Assembly (NCBI RefSeq): GCF_014635325.1
Contig: NZ_BMCT01000008.1
Coordinates: forward strand, 248,001-312,000
Length of the DNA stretch: 64,000 nt
Direction: 5' to 3'
Source of the DNA: Azorhizobium oxalatiphilum
GTDB taxonomy: Bacteria > Pseudomonadota > Alphaproteobacteria > Rhizobiales > Xanthobacteraceae
The position numbers were made by a program, and so were the translations under genes. The notes under the pieces were generated by a model, which saw nothing but the letters and a program-made list of their open reading frames with translations, was not told the origin of the DNA and did no database searches. Shown in pieces: positions 33,575-42,260 of this stretch. How positions within the stretch are numbered: position 1 is the first letter of the stretch; the number at the start of each line of letters is the position of its first letter.

Positions 33575-34963
33575 TCAGCGCCCCGGTGTGCGCACGCCCT
33601 TCAGCAGCACGGCGCCCAGCGCGAAGAACACCACCAGCACGGCGATGCCCGCCTTCTGGCTGGCGGCCAGCGCCGTCACCAGCGCCACCAGCATGGGCGC
33701 GGCGAAGGAGGTGAGGCGGCCGGACAAGGAGAACAGGCCGAAATATTCGGTCAGATGCTCCGGAGGCGCGAGACGGGCGAGCAGGGTGCGCGAGGCCGCC
33801 TGCAGCGGCCCGGCGACGAGGCCGATGATCAGCCCTAGCCCCAGATAGGCCTTTTCCGGCGCGGTGCCGAACAGGCCGCTGCCCGGCGCCGTGGGCACGA
33901 GGCCGAACAGCAGCGCATCCTTCGACAGGCTGAGAATGCCCAGCGCCGCGAAGGTGAGCGCGCCGAGGCAAAGCAGCACCACCCGCCGCCCGCCGATCAC
34001 ATCATCCAGAAAGCCGCCGGCGAGCGCGCCGAAGATGCCGGAGATGAGCAGCAATATGCCGAAGGTGCCGATCTCCACCGAGCCCCAGCCGAAGGTGCCC
34101 GCCGCATAGATGCCACCGAGCGCGAACAGGCCCACCAGTCCGTCATTGTAGACCATGTTGGCGAGCAGGAAGCGGGCGAGGTTCGGCTCCCCCTTCAGGC
34201 GTGCGAACAGGCGGGCGATATCCTTCACGCCGCTGCGCACGGCGGCGGCCAGCGGCAGGCCGCGCGGCCGGTCCGGCGTGAACAGGAACATGGGCAGCAC
34301 CAGCACCACGAACCACAACGCGCTGAGCGGCCCGGCGATGCGGTCCCCCTCCCTTAGCGCCGCATCGAGCCCGAAGGCGGGCGGGTGGCCGAGCAGGGTG
34401 AGCCCGGTCTCCGCGTTGGTGGCGAACAGGGCCAGCACGAGGGCCAGCGCGATCAGCCCGCCCGCATAGCCCGCTGCCCACCCCAGTCCGGACAGGCGGC
34501 CCAGCCGCTCCGGCGGTACGAGGCCGGGCATCATGGCGTTGTTGAAGGTGACGGCGCATTCCGCCCCGATGGTGGCCAGTGCGAAGGCGGCGAGGATGAG
34601 CGGCGCCCGGCTCTCGTCTCCCGGCAGGGCGAACCACAAAGCGGCGCTGCCGAGCGTCAGCATCACGCCGCACACGGCGATCCACGGCTTGCGCCGCCCG
34701 CCCGCGTCCGCAATGGCGCCGAGCACCGGGGAGGCAAGCGCGATGACGAGCCCGGCGAGCCCGGTGGCAAATCCCCAGGCGGCCTGTCCCTGCGCCGGAT
34801 CGTGCATCACGGCGGAGACGAAGTAGGGGCCGAAGATGAAGGTGGTGACGACGCTGAAGAAGGGCTGGCAGGCCGGATCGAACAGCACCCAGCCGATCAC
34901 CGCCCGGCGCGAGGCGGGCGGGCGGGTGGATAGAGGCTCGGGCGGGGGCGAAACGGCGTACAT
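33575..34963 (-). CDS. MFS transporter of the UMF1/Atg22 type
   Basis: A 462-residue permease with 12 predicted helices. It starts with the typical AVIGWVLFDPACQPFFSVVTTFIFGPYF stretch (family pattern WxxYDxANxxFxxxVxTFVFxxYF, here with substitutions) and contains IADAGGRRKPWI and PPERLGRLSGLGWAAGYAGG. Related to bacterial UMF1 and yeast vacuolar Atg22 exporters. Substrate unknown; no operon partners. It converges with the cupin gene. Confidence 0.9.
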   Translation of the reverse strand: MYAVSPPPEPLSTRPPASRRAVIGWVLFDPACQPFFSVVTTFIFGPYFVSAVMHDPAQGQAAWGFATGLAGLVIALASPVLGAIADAGGRRKPWIAVCGVMLTLGSAALWFALPGDESRAPLILAAFALATIGAECAVTFNNAMMPGLVPPERLGRLSGLGWAAGYAGGLIALALVLALFATNAETGLTLLGHPPAFGLDAALREGDRIAGPLSALWFVVLVLPMFLFTPDRPRGLPLAAAVRSGVKDIARLFARLKGEPNLARFLLANMVYNDGLVGLFALGGIYAAGTFGWGSVEIGTFGILLLISGIFGALAGGFLDDVIGGRRVVLLCLGALTFAALGILSLSKDALLFGLVPTAPGSGLFGTAPEKAYLGLGLIIGLVAGPLQAASRTLLARLAPPEHLTEYFGLFSLSGRLTSFAAPMLVALVTALAASQKAGIAVLVVFFALGAVLLKGVRTPGR

Positions 34964-35160
34964 GGCCGGACAGTGGCATTGCGCGCGGGCGCGCGGAAGC
35001 CGTCATCGCGCGGCGGGGCGGCCGTGCCCACAGGGCGTTGTGGGCGGTGGGGGATTACATCTTGCTGAGGTAGCGACTTCCCAACGTCACATGGACGCGG
35101 TACTACTATCCCTGCAATTGCATCTTTACTTTTTTCAACCGCAAGCATTGGGAGTCGACA

Positions 35161-36576
35161 TTGCCAAACGATGCCACATCCGCGTCCGCGGACAGCGCAA
35201 ACCTGTCACCCTTCGCCCTTCCCCAGAGCGTGTTCATGCTCAGCCTGGCCTCGAACATCCTGTTCGGACAGAAGGGCAGCCAGGCTGAGCTCACCAAGCA
35301 GATTCAGGAGTATGTGGGCGTGCCCGGTGGCGCGCAGGGCACATTCTTCGGCCTGCTGAATACGCCGAGCCCGGACTATCAGTGCCTGACCGCGCCCACG
35401 GCCGGCGGCACGCCGGACTGGAAGGTCGCCTGGGGGCCTGCCGTGTTCGAGGCCCCGCTCAACAAGGGCGCCACCAACACGATGTTCGCGGCCTATAGCG
35501 CAGGCCTGAAGACCTATGTTGTGGCCATCGCCGGCACCAATCCGATCGGCTTCAATGCCCTGCTGTTCCAGGATCTGGACGTCAATCCCGCGCACATGAA
35601 GGCATGGCCGCCGGCTCAGAATGCGCAGGATCCGACCAAGCTGACCTGGACCCTCCTCGCAAACCCGGCGAAGACCGCGCCGGCCCTGGCCGAGGGCACC
35701 TCGGAGGGGTTGGACAACCTGTTCGCGTTCAAGGCCACCAGCATCACCAGCCCCGACACGCCGGTGACGTTGCAGGCGTTCCTGAAGACGGTGGAGGATG
35801 AGGCCGCAACGCTGATCTTCACCGGCCACAGCCTCGGCGGCGCCCTGTCGCCCACGCTGGCGCTCCTGCTCTATCCGCAGCCCTCCGCGTCGCGCTGGCA
35901 GAATGTCCACATCCTCCCGACCGCCGGCCCCACGCCGGGCAATGAGGGCCTCGCCAATCTGTTCACGCAGGCCTATCGCCCGAAGCCCATCCCCGCCTAC
36001 ACGCCGGGCGGCAAGCAGGGTGGCACGGCCCTCTTCACGCAATGGAACTCCAACTACGCCAATGTGAATGATGTGGTGCCCCGGGCCTGGGATCATCTCA
36101 ACGGCGTGGTGATTGCGGCGATCAGCAAGCCCTTCAAGATCTTCTACGAGGGTGGCATTCCGCTGACGCCGCTGGCGTTCGGCGCGGCAACCGACGGCGC
36201 GGTTTTCCTCCTGCGACAGCGGGCGGGCTATCAGAGCGGCAAGACGGACTACTATGCGCCGGCGGTGCCGCAGGTGGTGTTCACCGGCGGCTGGGGGCAC
36301 TGGGCCGATGGGTCCGGCTATCCACCGGCATGGGTGTCTGAGACGCTGCCGGCGGAGATCAACAAGGACGCGCTGGTCCAATATGTGCTGGAAGCGCATC
36401 TGGCGACCTATCCCTTCGCCTTCCTCGGCGCGAAGACGCCGGTGGGGCTGAATGGCGAGGTCGGCCTGTTCGGGGCGCTGGATGTGCAGGTGGCCCTGGA
36501 ATGGCCGGCGCAGCCGGAGCTTCTGGCCGATGAGCAGGCGTCCGCCGGAGCGGAGCAGCTCTCGCCCACCGAATAG
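35161..36576 (+). CDS. Class 3 lipase-like alpha/beta hydrolase
   Basis: A 471-residue hydrolase with a Lipase_3 core: nucleophile Ser224 in the pentapeptide GHSLGG, preceded by a long first half and followed by the conserved NDVVPRAWDHL region, where an Asp could serve in the triad. The C-terminal HWADGSGYPP carries a possible catalytic His. There is no signal peptide and no membrane helix, so it is cytoplasmic or released by another route. The start is TTG at 35161, with GGGAG 6 nt upstream; the next ATG (35236) would remove 25 residues. The upstream 60 bp are AT-rich compared with the surroundings. Confidence 0.82.
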   Translation: MPNDATSASADSANLSPFALPQSVFMLSLASNILFGQKGSQAELTKQIQEYVGVPGGAQGTFFGLLNTPSPDYQCLTAPTAGGTPDWKVAWGPAVFEAPLNKGATNTMFAAYSAGLKTYVVAIAGTNPIGFNALLFQDLDVNPAHMKAWPPAQNAQDPTKLTWTLLANPAKTAPALAEGTSEGLDNLFAFKATSITSPDTPVTLQAFLKTVEDEAATLIFTGHSLGGALSPTLALLLYPQPSASRWQNVHILPTAGPTPGNEGLANLFTQAYRPKPIPAYTPGGKQGGTALFTQWNSNYANVNDVVPRAWDHLNGVVIAAISKPFKIFYEGGIPLTPLAFGAATDGAVFLLRQRAGYQSGKTDYYAPAVPQVVFTGGWGHWADGSGYPPAWVSETLPAEINKDALVQYVLEAHLATYPFAFLGAKTPVGLNGEVGLFGALDVQVALEWPAQPELLADEQASAGAEQLSPTE

Positions 36577-36633
36577 CCCTCACGCCTGCGGCGGGCGCGT
36601 GCGTCCCGCCGCAGGCTGATATCGGAAGGGCGC

Positions 36634-37218
36634 TCACCCCCAGAGGGTGTCGCCCTCCACGAAGCGGCGGCGCCAGGAAAACTCCTTCAGCTCGATGCGG
36701 CGGCCGGGATCGCCGTCCCAGTCCGGCTTGAGCCCGGCGGCCTTCAGAGCGGCGAAGAGGCGTTCGCCGATGGCTTTCTTTTCCGGCACGTCGCCGTCCA
36801 CATGATCGAAGGCGATGAAGAGCTGCCGGGCTTCCAGCGCGGTCTCGATGTCCTGCGTATGGTAGAAGCAATAGCCCTGATAGGTGCCGGCCGGCTGCTG
36901 CGCCAGCGCCTCGGCGGCGTCCGAATGGCCGTCGGACATGGTGTAGCCGGCATTGTGCAAGGCGAGGATCTTCGCCTCGGGCAGGGCCTCGAAGGCGGCA
37001 TCCAGCCGATCGCAATCGGTGACGGAGGGCCATTCGCGCTCGGCCTTGGCCTTGCGGGCCATCTCCGCTTCCACCTCGGCCTGCAGCGCCTCGGGGTCGA
37101 GCTCCGGCTCGTCCAGCACGAAATCCTCGATCAGCTCTTCCATGTCGTTCGGACCGAAGAAGCCGGACCACACGGTGGTGTGGATCACGTGCCTATGCTC
37201 TTCGCCGATACCGCTCAT
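36634..37218 (-). CDS. DUF6891-like protein, function unknown
   Basis: A 194-residue soluble acidic protein with a glutamate-rich helical stretch near residues 30-60 and a C-terminal domain containing GYTMSDGHSDAAEAL, GTYQGYCFYHTQDIETAL and FIAFDHVDGD. These features resemble DUF6891, found scattered in proteobacteria and actinobacteria; no function is established. It lies alone between the lipase gene and the tRNA, on the opposite strand to both. Confidence 0.75.
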   Translation of the reverse strand: MSGIGEEHRHVIHTTVWSGFFGPNDMEELIEDFVLDEPELDPEALQAEVEAEMARKAKAEREWPSVTDCDRLDAAFEALPEAKILALHNAGYTMSDGHSDAAEALAQQPAGTYQGYCFYHTQDIETALEARQLFIAFDHVDGDVPEKKAIGERLFAALKAAGLKPDWDGDPGRRIELKEFSWRRRFVEGDTLWG

Positions 37219-37444
37219 GCCTGTGCTCCGTTGCCATTATGTCGCGCGGCCCCCCCGGCGGGGTGCGCCGCGCGCGGACCATGGCCAGACAGATGGGCGA
37301 CACCGGGGCAAGGATGGGGCGGCCATTTCCACCTTTGGAAAGCGTCATCTTCTGGATAGGCGCAGCGCTTTCTTGACACCCGTGGGGGCGGGCTCGTATA
37401 TGCGCACCTCTCGGGGCGCTGGCGCATTCGCGCAGGACGCACGG

Positions 37445-37521
37445 GGCAGCGTAGCTCAGTTGGTAAGAGCGCCGGATTCATAACCCGGAGGTCGGCGGTT
37501 CAAGTCCGCCCGCTGCTACCA
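37445..37521 (+). tRNA. tRNA-Met (anticodon CAT), probably elongator
   Basis: A 77-nt cloverleaf with encoded CCA. Acceptor GGCAGCG pairs with CGCTGCT (a G-T pair at 1:72). The D arm is AGCTCAGTTGGTAAGAGC. The anticodon loop TTCATAA contains CAT, and the T arm GGCGG TTCAAGT CCGCC is perfect. The anticodon stem has an A-C mismatch at its last pair. CAT could also be a lysidine-modified tRNA-Ile, but the body fits elongator Met better. Confidence 0.93.
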
Positions 37522-37570
37522 TTTCCGTCCCGTCGGTCCCCGGTTGTCACCATTGCCGCCCGCGCCGGCT

Positions 37571-38218
37571 TCAGAAGCTCTGGCGCCCGTAGAGGTCGGC
37601 GAAGTCCACCATGACGTGCCCGGCATAGGCCGGACGCGTGGTGAGCCGGGCATAATAGGCCTCCACGTTCGGCAGGGGCGGGCGCTCGATGTCGATGTTG
37701 AAATACCGATAGAGCGGCGTGCCCACGGCGATGTCCGCAGGACTCAGTGAGCTACCGATCATGAAGGGCCGATCCGCCAGCCAGCGGTCGAGCAGGGTCA
37801 TGTGCGCTTCGCAGGCGGCAAGGCCACGCTTGATGCGCGGCCAGTCCCGCTGGGCCTCGGGCGTGCGGTAGAAGGTCCAGAACACCTCATTGATGAAGGC
37901 GTGGTTGAGGCTGGCCAGCGCCCAGTCCATCCAGCGGTCGGCCAGCGAGCGCTCGCCGGCATCCTGCGGCCAGAAGGCGGGGGCGCCGAAGGTGGCGGCG
38001 AGATAGCGCAGGATGGTGTGGGATTCCCAGATGGTGCACCCGTCATGGTCGATCACCGGCACCTTGCCGTGCGGATTGACGGCGCGGAATTCCGGCGTGT
38101 CGTTGAGCCCGAAGGGGCCGCCGGCGGGAATATGCTCATGGGGCAGGTCGAGTTCCCCCACCAGCCACATGACCTTCTGCACATTGGACGAGTTGCGCCG
38201 GCCATAGATCTTCAGCAT
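37571..38218 (-). CDS. Glutathione S-transferase family protein
   Basis: A 215-residue GST. The N-terminal thioredoxin-like domain starts MLKIYGRRNSSNVQKVMWLV, with Ser10 or Ser11 the likely glutathione-activating residue, followed by GKVPVIDHDGCTIWESHTILRYLA, in which the ES pair binds glutathione. The C-terminal helical domain contains SPADIAVGTPLYRY. Class and substrate cannot be assigned; it resembles the theta/beta-like GSTs common in Rhizobiales. No operon partners. Confidence 0.93.
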   Translation of the reverse strand: MLKIYGRRNSSNVQKVMWLVGELDLPHEHIPAGGPFGLNDTPEFRAVNPHGKVPVIDHDGCTIWESHTILRYLAATFGAPAFWPQDAGERSLADRWMDWALASLNHAFINEVFWTFYRTPEAQRDWPRIKRGLAACEAHMTLLDRWLADRPFMIGSSLSPADIAVGTPLYRYFNIDIERPPLPNVEAYYARLTTRPAYAGHVMVDFADLYGRQSF

Positions 38219-38298
38219 GGGTGGCGTCCGCTGGAGGGGGAAGGGCGCAGCGAGCCTCCCTCCCTGCGGCGGGGCTTGTCAACGCCCCACAGACGACC

Positions 38299-39141
38299 TC
38301 AGCCGCCTCCTGCCAGATGGTGGAGGACGATCCCCGAGGTCGTGGCGACGTTCAGGCTGTCGAAGCCGGGGGCCATGGGGATGGACACCGTGCGGGTGGC
38401 CGCCAGCACCTCCGGCGGCAGGCCCGGGCCCTCGGTGCCGAACAGTGCCGCCATCCGCCCGCCCGGTGCAATGTCGCTCAGGCGCTCCGTCCCGGATGGG
38501 CTGAGCGAGAGCAATTCGAAGCCGGCGCCCCGGATTGCACCGAGCATGTCGCGTGCATTTCCGGCCCGGGCGGTGGGCACGATCAGGCTGGCCCCCACCG
38601 AAACCCGGATCGCCTTGCGATAGAGCGGATCGCAGCAGGCCTCGTCCAGCAGCACCGCATGGGCGCCGAAGGCGGCGGCGTTGCGGAAGATGCCGCCCAT
38701 ATTGTCATGGTTGGCGATGCCCATGAGCGCGACCACCAGCGCCCGCGCGGGCAGGCCGGCCAACAGGGTTTCGGGCGGCAGCTGCGGGCGGGCGCGGCCG
38801 ATGGCGAGGATCCCCCGGTGGATGTGAAAGCCCACGATGCCGTCCATCACCGGCTGCGCGGCCACGTGGATGGGCACATGGCGCGGCAACTGGTCCAGCG
38901 CGTCGGAAATGCGCGGCAGGCTGGCCTGCGAGACCAGAACCGAGACGAGATCGGCCCCGCCGCGCGAGGCCAGCAGGCGCAACACCACCTCGCCCTCGGC
39001 CATGAACTGCCCGCGCCGGCCCACGAGGTCGCGTTCGCGCACGTCGCGGTAATCGGCGATGCGGGGATCGTCGGGGTCGCTGACCGGGATGAGGGGGAGC
39101 GGCGGGCGATCCGTCCGCGCGTCCGAAGCGTGCGTGTCCAT
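38299..39141 (-). CDS. SpoU/TrmH-family RNA 2'-O-methyltransferase
   Basis: A 280-residue RNA methylase with a substrate-binding N-terminal domain and a SPOUT knot domain: motif 1 GIANHDNMGGIFRNAAAFG, motif 2 AALFGTEGPGLP, motif 3 SIPMAPGFDSLNVATTSGI. These methylate ribose 2'-OH groups of tRNA or rRNA; the target site cannot be read from sequence. The LacI gene follows upstream on the same strand after 78 bp. Confidence 0.92.
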   Translation of the reverse strand: MDTHASDARTDRPPLPLIPVSDPDDPRIADYRDVRERDLVGRRGQFMAEGEVVLRLLASRGGADLVSVLVSQASLPRISDALDQLPRHVPIHVAAQPVMDGIVGFHIHRGILAIGRARPQLPPETLLAGLPARALVVALMGIANHDNMGGIFRNAAAFGAHAVLLDEACCDPLYRKAIRVSVGASLIVPTARAGNARDMLGAIRGAGFELLSLSPSGTERLSDIAPGGRMAALFGTEGPGLPPEVLAATRTVSIPMAPGFDSLNVATTSGIVLHHLAGGG

Positions 39142-39219
39142 CCGCCCTTATACCCGCCCGGAAACCGGCGGCGAGAGGCGCGCGCGGGTTTCAGCATTGC
39201 CCCGAGGGCGGGCCTTGTT

Positions 39220-40290
39220 CTAGCGCCGTCCCGTGGGCGGCGGGGCGGTGGTGTCGCGCACCACCAGCCGGGGGGTGAGCATCACCCGCTCCACCGGGCG
39301 GGTGGGATCGGCGATCCGCTTCAGCGCGAGGCCGGCGGCGATGACGCCGTATTCGGGAATGCGGGTGAAGACGGTGGTCAGCGGCGGATGCCAGAGCGCC
39401 GCCTCGCTCACGTCGTCATAGCCCACCAGCGAGAAATCGCGCCCGGCGGTGAGACCCGCGGACTGGAGGCCCATGAGGGCGCCGAAAGCGTTGAGATCAT
39501 TGAAGCAGACCGCAGCGGTGGGCGGCTGCGGCAAATCCAGCAGCTGGAGCACGCCGGCCCGGCCGGTCTCGCGCAGGCCCGGCCCCTCGGCGATCAAAGC
39601 GGGATCGAAGGGCAGGCCGGCGGCGGCAAGGCCCGCCTTGTAGCCGGCAAGGCGGCTGCGGCCGGTGGAAGCGGCGGGGAAGGAGCCGATCATGCCGATG
39701 CGCCGATGCCCCAGCTCCACCAGATGGGCGACGCCAAGGGCGACGCCGGCCACGTCGTCGGAGCCGGCGAAATCGAAGCCCGATCCCTCCACCTGCCGCG
39801 TCACCTGCACCACGGCGATGCCGCTGGCTGCCAGGGCCCTGAGGTCATTGACGGTGGTGCCGGCGGCCGGGGAGACGATGAAAGCGTCAGGGCGATATTC
39901 GGCCAGCGTGCCGAGGGTGCGCGTCTGCCGCGCCACGTCCTCCTGGCTGACGCCCAGCAGAACTGTTTTGCCGGCTGCGCTCAGCGAGTCCTCAAGCGCG
40001 GCAAGGAGTTCGGTGAAGGAGGGATTGATGATGTCGTGCAGGCCGATGCCGACGATGTTGGTGCGGGCGGTGCGCAGCGAGGCGGCGCCGCGATTGGCCA
40101 CGTAGCCCCGGCTGCGGGCGGCTTCCAGCACCTTGTGGCGGGTGGCGTCCGCCACCACCGGGCTGTCGCGCAAGGCCAGCGAGACGGTGGCCGTCGAGAG
40201 GCCCAGCTCCTGCGCCAGCTGTTGCAGCGTCACCCGGCCGACGCTGCTGACGCCGCCCTGCGGCTCGGATCCCTCCGTGCCTGCATCCAT
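39220..40290 (-). CDS. LacI-family transcriptional regulator
   Basis: A 356-residue LacI-type repressor with an N-terminal helix-turn-helix (VTLQQLAQELGLSTATVSLAL, then RGYVANRGAASLRTARTNIVGI) and a sugar-binding-protein-like effector domain. ATG at 40290 with GGGAGG upstream; an in-frame extension to 40599 overlaps the neighbouring gene and is unlikely. It is not adjacent to a sugar transporter or catabolic operon, so its target is presumably elsewhere. A candidate operator lies 63 bp upstream. Confidence 0.92.
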   Translation of the reverse strand: MDAGTEGSEPQGGVSSVGRVTLQQLAQELGLSTATVSLALRDSPVVADATRHKVLEAARSRGYVANRGAASLRTARTNIVGIGLHDIINPSFTELLAALEDSLSAAGKTVLLGVSQEDVARQTRTLGTLAEYRPDAFIVSPAAGTTVNDLRALAASGIAVVQVTRQVEGSGFDFAGSDDVAGVALGVAHLVELGHRRIGMIGSFPAASTGRSRLAGYKAGLAAAGLPFDPALIAEGPGLRETGRAGVLQLLDLPQPPTAAVCFNDLNAFGALMGLQSAGLTAGRDFSLVGYDDVSEAALWHPPLTTVFTRIPEYGVIAAGLALKRIADPTRPVERVMLTPRLVVRDTTAPPPTGRR

Positions 40291-40352
40291 GCCCGCTTCC
40301 TCCCGCTTGGTATCCCCGGCCGCAGGCGATCGAACCGGGCTTTGGCGGCATC

Positions 40353-40365
40353 CTAAACGATTTAG
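40353..40365. promoter_or_regulatory. Candidate LacI-family operator
   Basis: CTAAA-CGA-TTTAG, a perfect 5-bp dyad with the central CG typical of LacI-family sites, placed between the MocR gene stop and the lacI ATG. Confidence 0.6.
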
Positions 40366-40411
40366 AGCAGGCGGGATACCGCCGCTCCCTTCTGCGCACC
40401 GCCGGCGGGGC

Positions 40412-41767
40412 TCATTCGATCTCGCTTTCCATGGGGCCGGTCTCGGCCATCTGGCGCAAGGTGATGAGGGCGTCCCGCAGCACCGGCAAGGGCGGCGGGG
40501 AGAGGGCGAGGCGCACCGCATTGGGGGCATGGCCGGGCGTGACGCAGAAGGCGGACGAGGGCGTGATGGCGATGCCCCGCCGGGCGGCGGCAGCGGCAAA
40601 GGCGTCCGAGCGCCAGTGGTCGGGCAGCTCCAGCCAGGCGTGGTAGGAGCGCGGGTCGGTCTTGAGCACGGCCGCGTCGAACACGGTGCGCAGCAGGGAC
40701 TGCCGCTCGGCCGCGTCCTTCTGTTTGCCGGCTACAAGTCGTGCCGCCACGCCGTCCGTCATCACTTGAAGGGCGGCGGCCAGCGGCAGGCCGGTGGCCG
40801 CCCAGGCGCCGGTGCGCACTGCGGACACCAGCCGTGCCGACCATGCGGGGGGGCCGGACAGGAAGCCGAGCGTCAGCCCCGGCGCCACCCGTTTGGAGAG
40901 GCTGTCCACCAGCAGCGTGTGCTCGGGGGCGATGGCGGCCAGCGGCGCCTCCTCGCTGAGGAAGCCATAGATCACATCCTCCACCGCCGTCAGGTTTTCC
41001 GAGGCGAGGACATCGGCGATCTCCGCCCGGCGGGCGGCGTCCATGGAGTGGCTCAGCGGGTTGTGCAGGATCGGCTGGAGATAGACGCCCCGGATCGGGG
41101 CGGCGCGATGGGCCTTGAGCAGTGCATCCGGCCGCAGGCCGCGCGCGTCCATGGGCAAGGGCACGAGGGTGATGCCGAGGCGGGCGGCGATCCATTTCAC
41201 CGCCGGGTAGGTGAGCGCCTCCACCGCGATCCGCTCGCCGGGCGGGGCGAGGACCGCGAAGGCGGCGGCGATGGCCTGCCGGCCGTTGGCGGTGAAGACG
41301 ATGCCTTCGGGATCCGGCCGCCAGCCGGCGCGGGCGAGGAAATCGGCGGTGATGCCGCGCGCCTCACGCGTTGCGGCGGCGGAGAGCGGGCGGAAGGCGG
41401 CGGCGAGCGTCGGCTGCTTCATCATCCGGCTCAGCACCTGCGCCAGTTCCGCATCCTGTCCGGGCAGGATGGGGAAGTTGAGCTGCAGATCGACGGGTGC
41501 CCCCACCGGCTCGCCGAGCGCGCCGGTGGCCGCCACTTCCAGCGCCCGCACATAGCTGCCCCGTCCCACCTCGCCGGTGATGAGGCCGCGCCGGGTCAGC
41601 TCGCCATAGACCCGGCTGGCGGTGGAGGGGGCGATCTTGTGCTGATAGGCGAAATCGCGCTGTGCCGGCAGGCGCGTGCCGGCGGGCAGGCGGCCGGATG
41701 CGATGTCGGCGGCGAGGGTATCGGCGAGGGCGCGATAGTCGCCGCGCATGTCGAGCGTGTCGGACAT
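40412..41767 (-). CDS. MocR-family regulator (GntR-type DNA-binding plus aminotransferase-like domain)
   Basis: A 451-residue chimeric regulator: an N-terminal winged helix (residues about 12-72, PAQRDFAYQHKIAPSTASRV) joined to a fold-type I aminotransferase-like domain that normally binds PLP through the lysine in LLVDSLSKRVAPGLTLGF. MocR proteins include PdxR, GabR and TauR. The ligand and target are unknown. It is divergent from a small DUF1127 gene with three related half-sites in the 104-bp gap, so that gene is a probable target together with its own promoter. Confidence 0.92.
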   Translation of the reverse strand: MSDTLDMRGDYRALADTLAADIASGRLPAGTRLPAQRDFAYQHKIAPSTASRVYGELTRRGLITGEVGRGSYVRALEVAATGALGEPVGAPVDLQLNFPILPGQDAELAQVLSRMMKQPTLAAAFRPLSAAATREARGITADFLARAGWRPDPEGIVFTANGRQAIAAAFAVLAPPGERIAVEALTYPAVKWIAARLGITLVPLPMDARGLRPDALLKAHRAAPIRGVYLQPILHNPLSHSMDAARRAEIADVLASENLTAVEDVIYGFLSEEAPLAAIAPEHTLLVDSLSKRVAPGLTLGFLSGPPAWSARLVSAVRTGAWAATGLPLAAALQVMTDGVAARLVAGKQKDAAERQSLLRTVFDAAVLKTDPRSYHAWLELPDHWRSDAFAAAAARRGIAITPSSAFCVTPGHAPNAVRLALSPPPLPVLRDALITLRQMAETGPMESEIE

Positions 41768-41769
41768 TA

Positions 41770-41819
41770 TTGCTCCGAGTGCAATGTATTGATTGCACCG
41801 ATATCACATCGGAGCAATG
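41770..41819. promoter_or_regulatory. MocR operator: two direct half-sites and one inverted
   Basis: ATTGCTCCGA at 41770-41779 and ATTGCACCGA at 41793-41802 are direct repeats 23 bp apart, and the inverse TCGGAGCAAT lies at 41810-41819. MocR proteins commonly bind direct repeats of this spacing, one half-site per DNA-binding domain. Confidence 0.68.
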
Positions 41820-41870
41820 AATGCGACCCATGGGCTGGCCATTCAGCCCCAATGTTCAGGAGAAAATGCC

Positions 41871-42158
41871 ATGGCCCCCCTCGTCCGCCCCACGTCCGGG
41901 AGACCGGACACCCTTGCCCGCACCACCCTGCGCAGCGGCGCACCCGCGCCGCGCGGTGCCGTCGGGGAGGCCCCGCCGGTGGCGGGTGCCGCGCTGCCGG
42001 TGGTTCGCCGGTCGCTCGCGGAAATGGTGCGGCTGTGGATGTGGCGCTACAGGTCGCGCCGGGAGCTGAAGCAGCTGGATACGGATCAGCTGCTGGATGT
42101 GGGCATCCATCCGCGCGTGGCCCGTCGCGAGGCGGCAAAGCCGTTCTGGCGGGCCTAG
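41871..42158 (+). CDS. DUF1127 small protein
   Basis: A 95-residue protein with a low-complexity Ala/Pro/Arg N-terminal half and a C-terminal DUF1127 region (LAEMVRLWMWRYRSRRELKQ, then LDTDQLLDVGIHPRVARREA), an Arg-rich amphipathic helix found in small RNA-binding or phosphate/carbon-responsive proteins of alphaproteobacteria. ATG at 41871 with AGGAG upstream; earlier in-frame ATGs at 41793 and 41817 overlap the operator. Divergent from the MocR gene and probably controlled by it. Confidence 0.78.
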   Translation: MAPLVRPTSGRPDTLARTTLRSGAPAPRGAVGEAPPVAGAALPVVRRSLAEMVRLWMWRYRSRRELKQLDTDQLLDVGIHPRVARREAAKPFWRA

Positions 42159-42177
42159 TGTTTGATGGGAGCTGCCT

Positions 42178-42218
42178 TTCGGCTTGGATTGCAGAGCAAT
42201 CAAGGCCGGGCAAGCTCT
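42178..42218. repeat. Dispersed palindromic element, copy C
   Basis: GATTGC-AGA-GCAATC core hairpin (42187-42201) with imperfect outer arms. It shares AGAGCAATCAA..CCGGGC..GCTCT with the copies at 5448 and 22638. It lies between the convergent DUF1127 and TetR genes and could also act as a transcription stop. Confidence 0.6.
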
Positions 42219-42260
42219 GACAGGGCGACGGGCGGACGTGTTCCGCCTGTCGGGTCCGGC

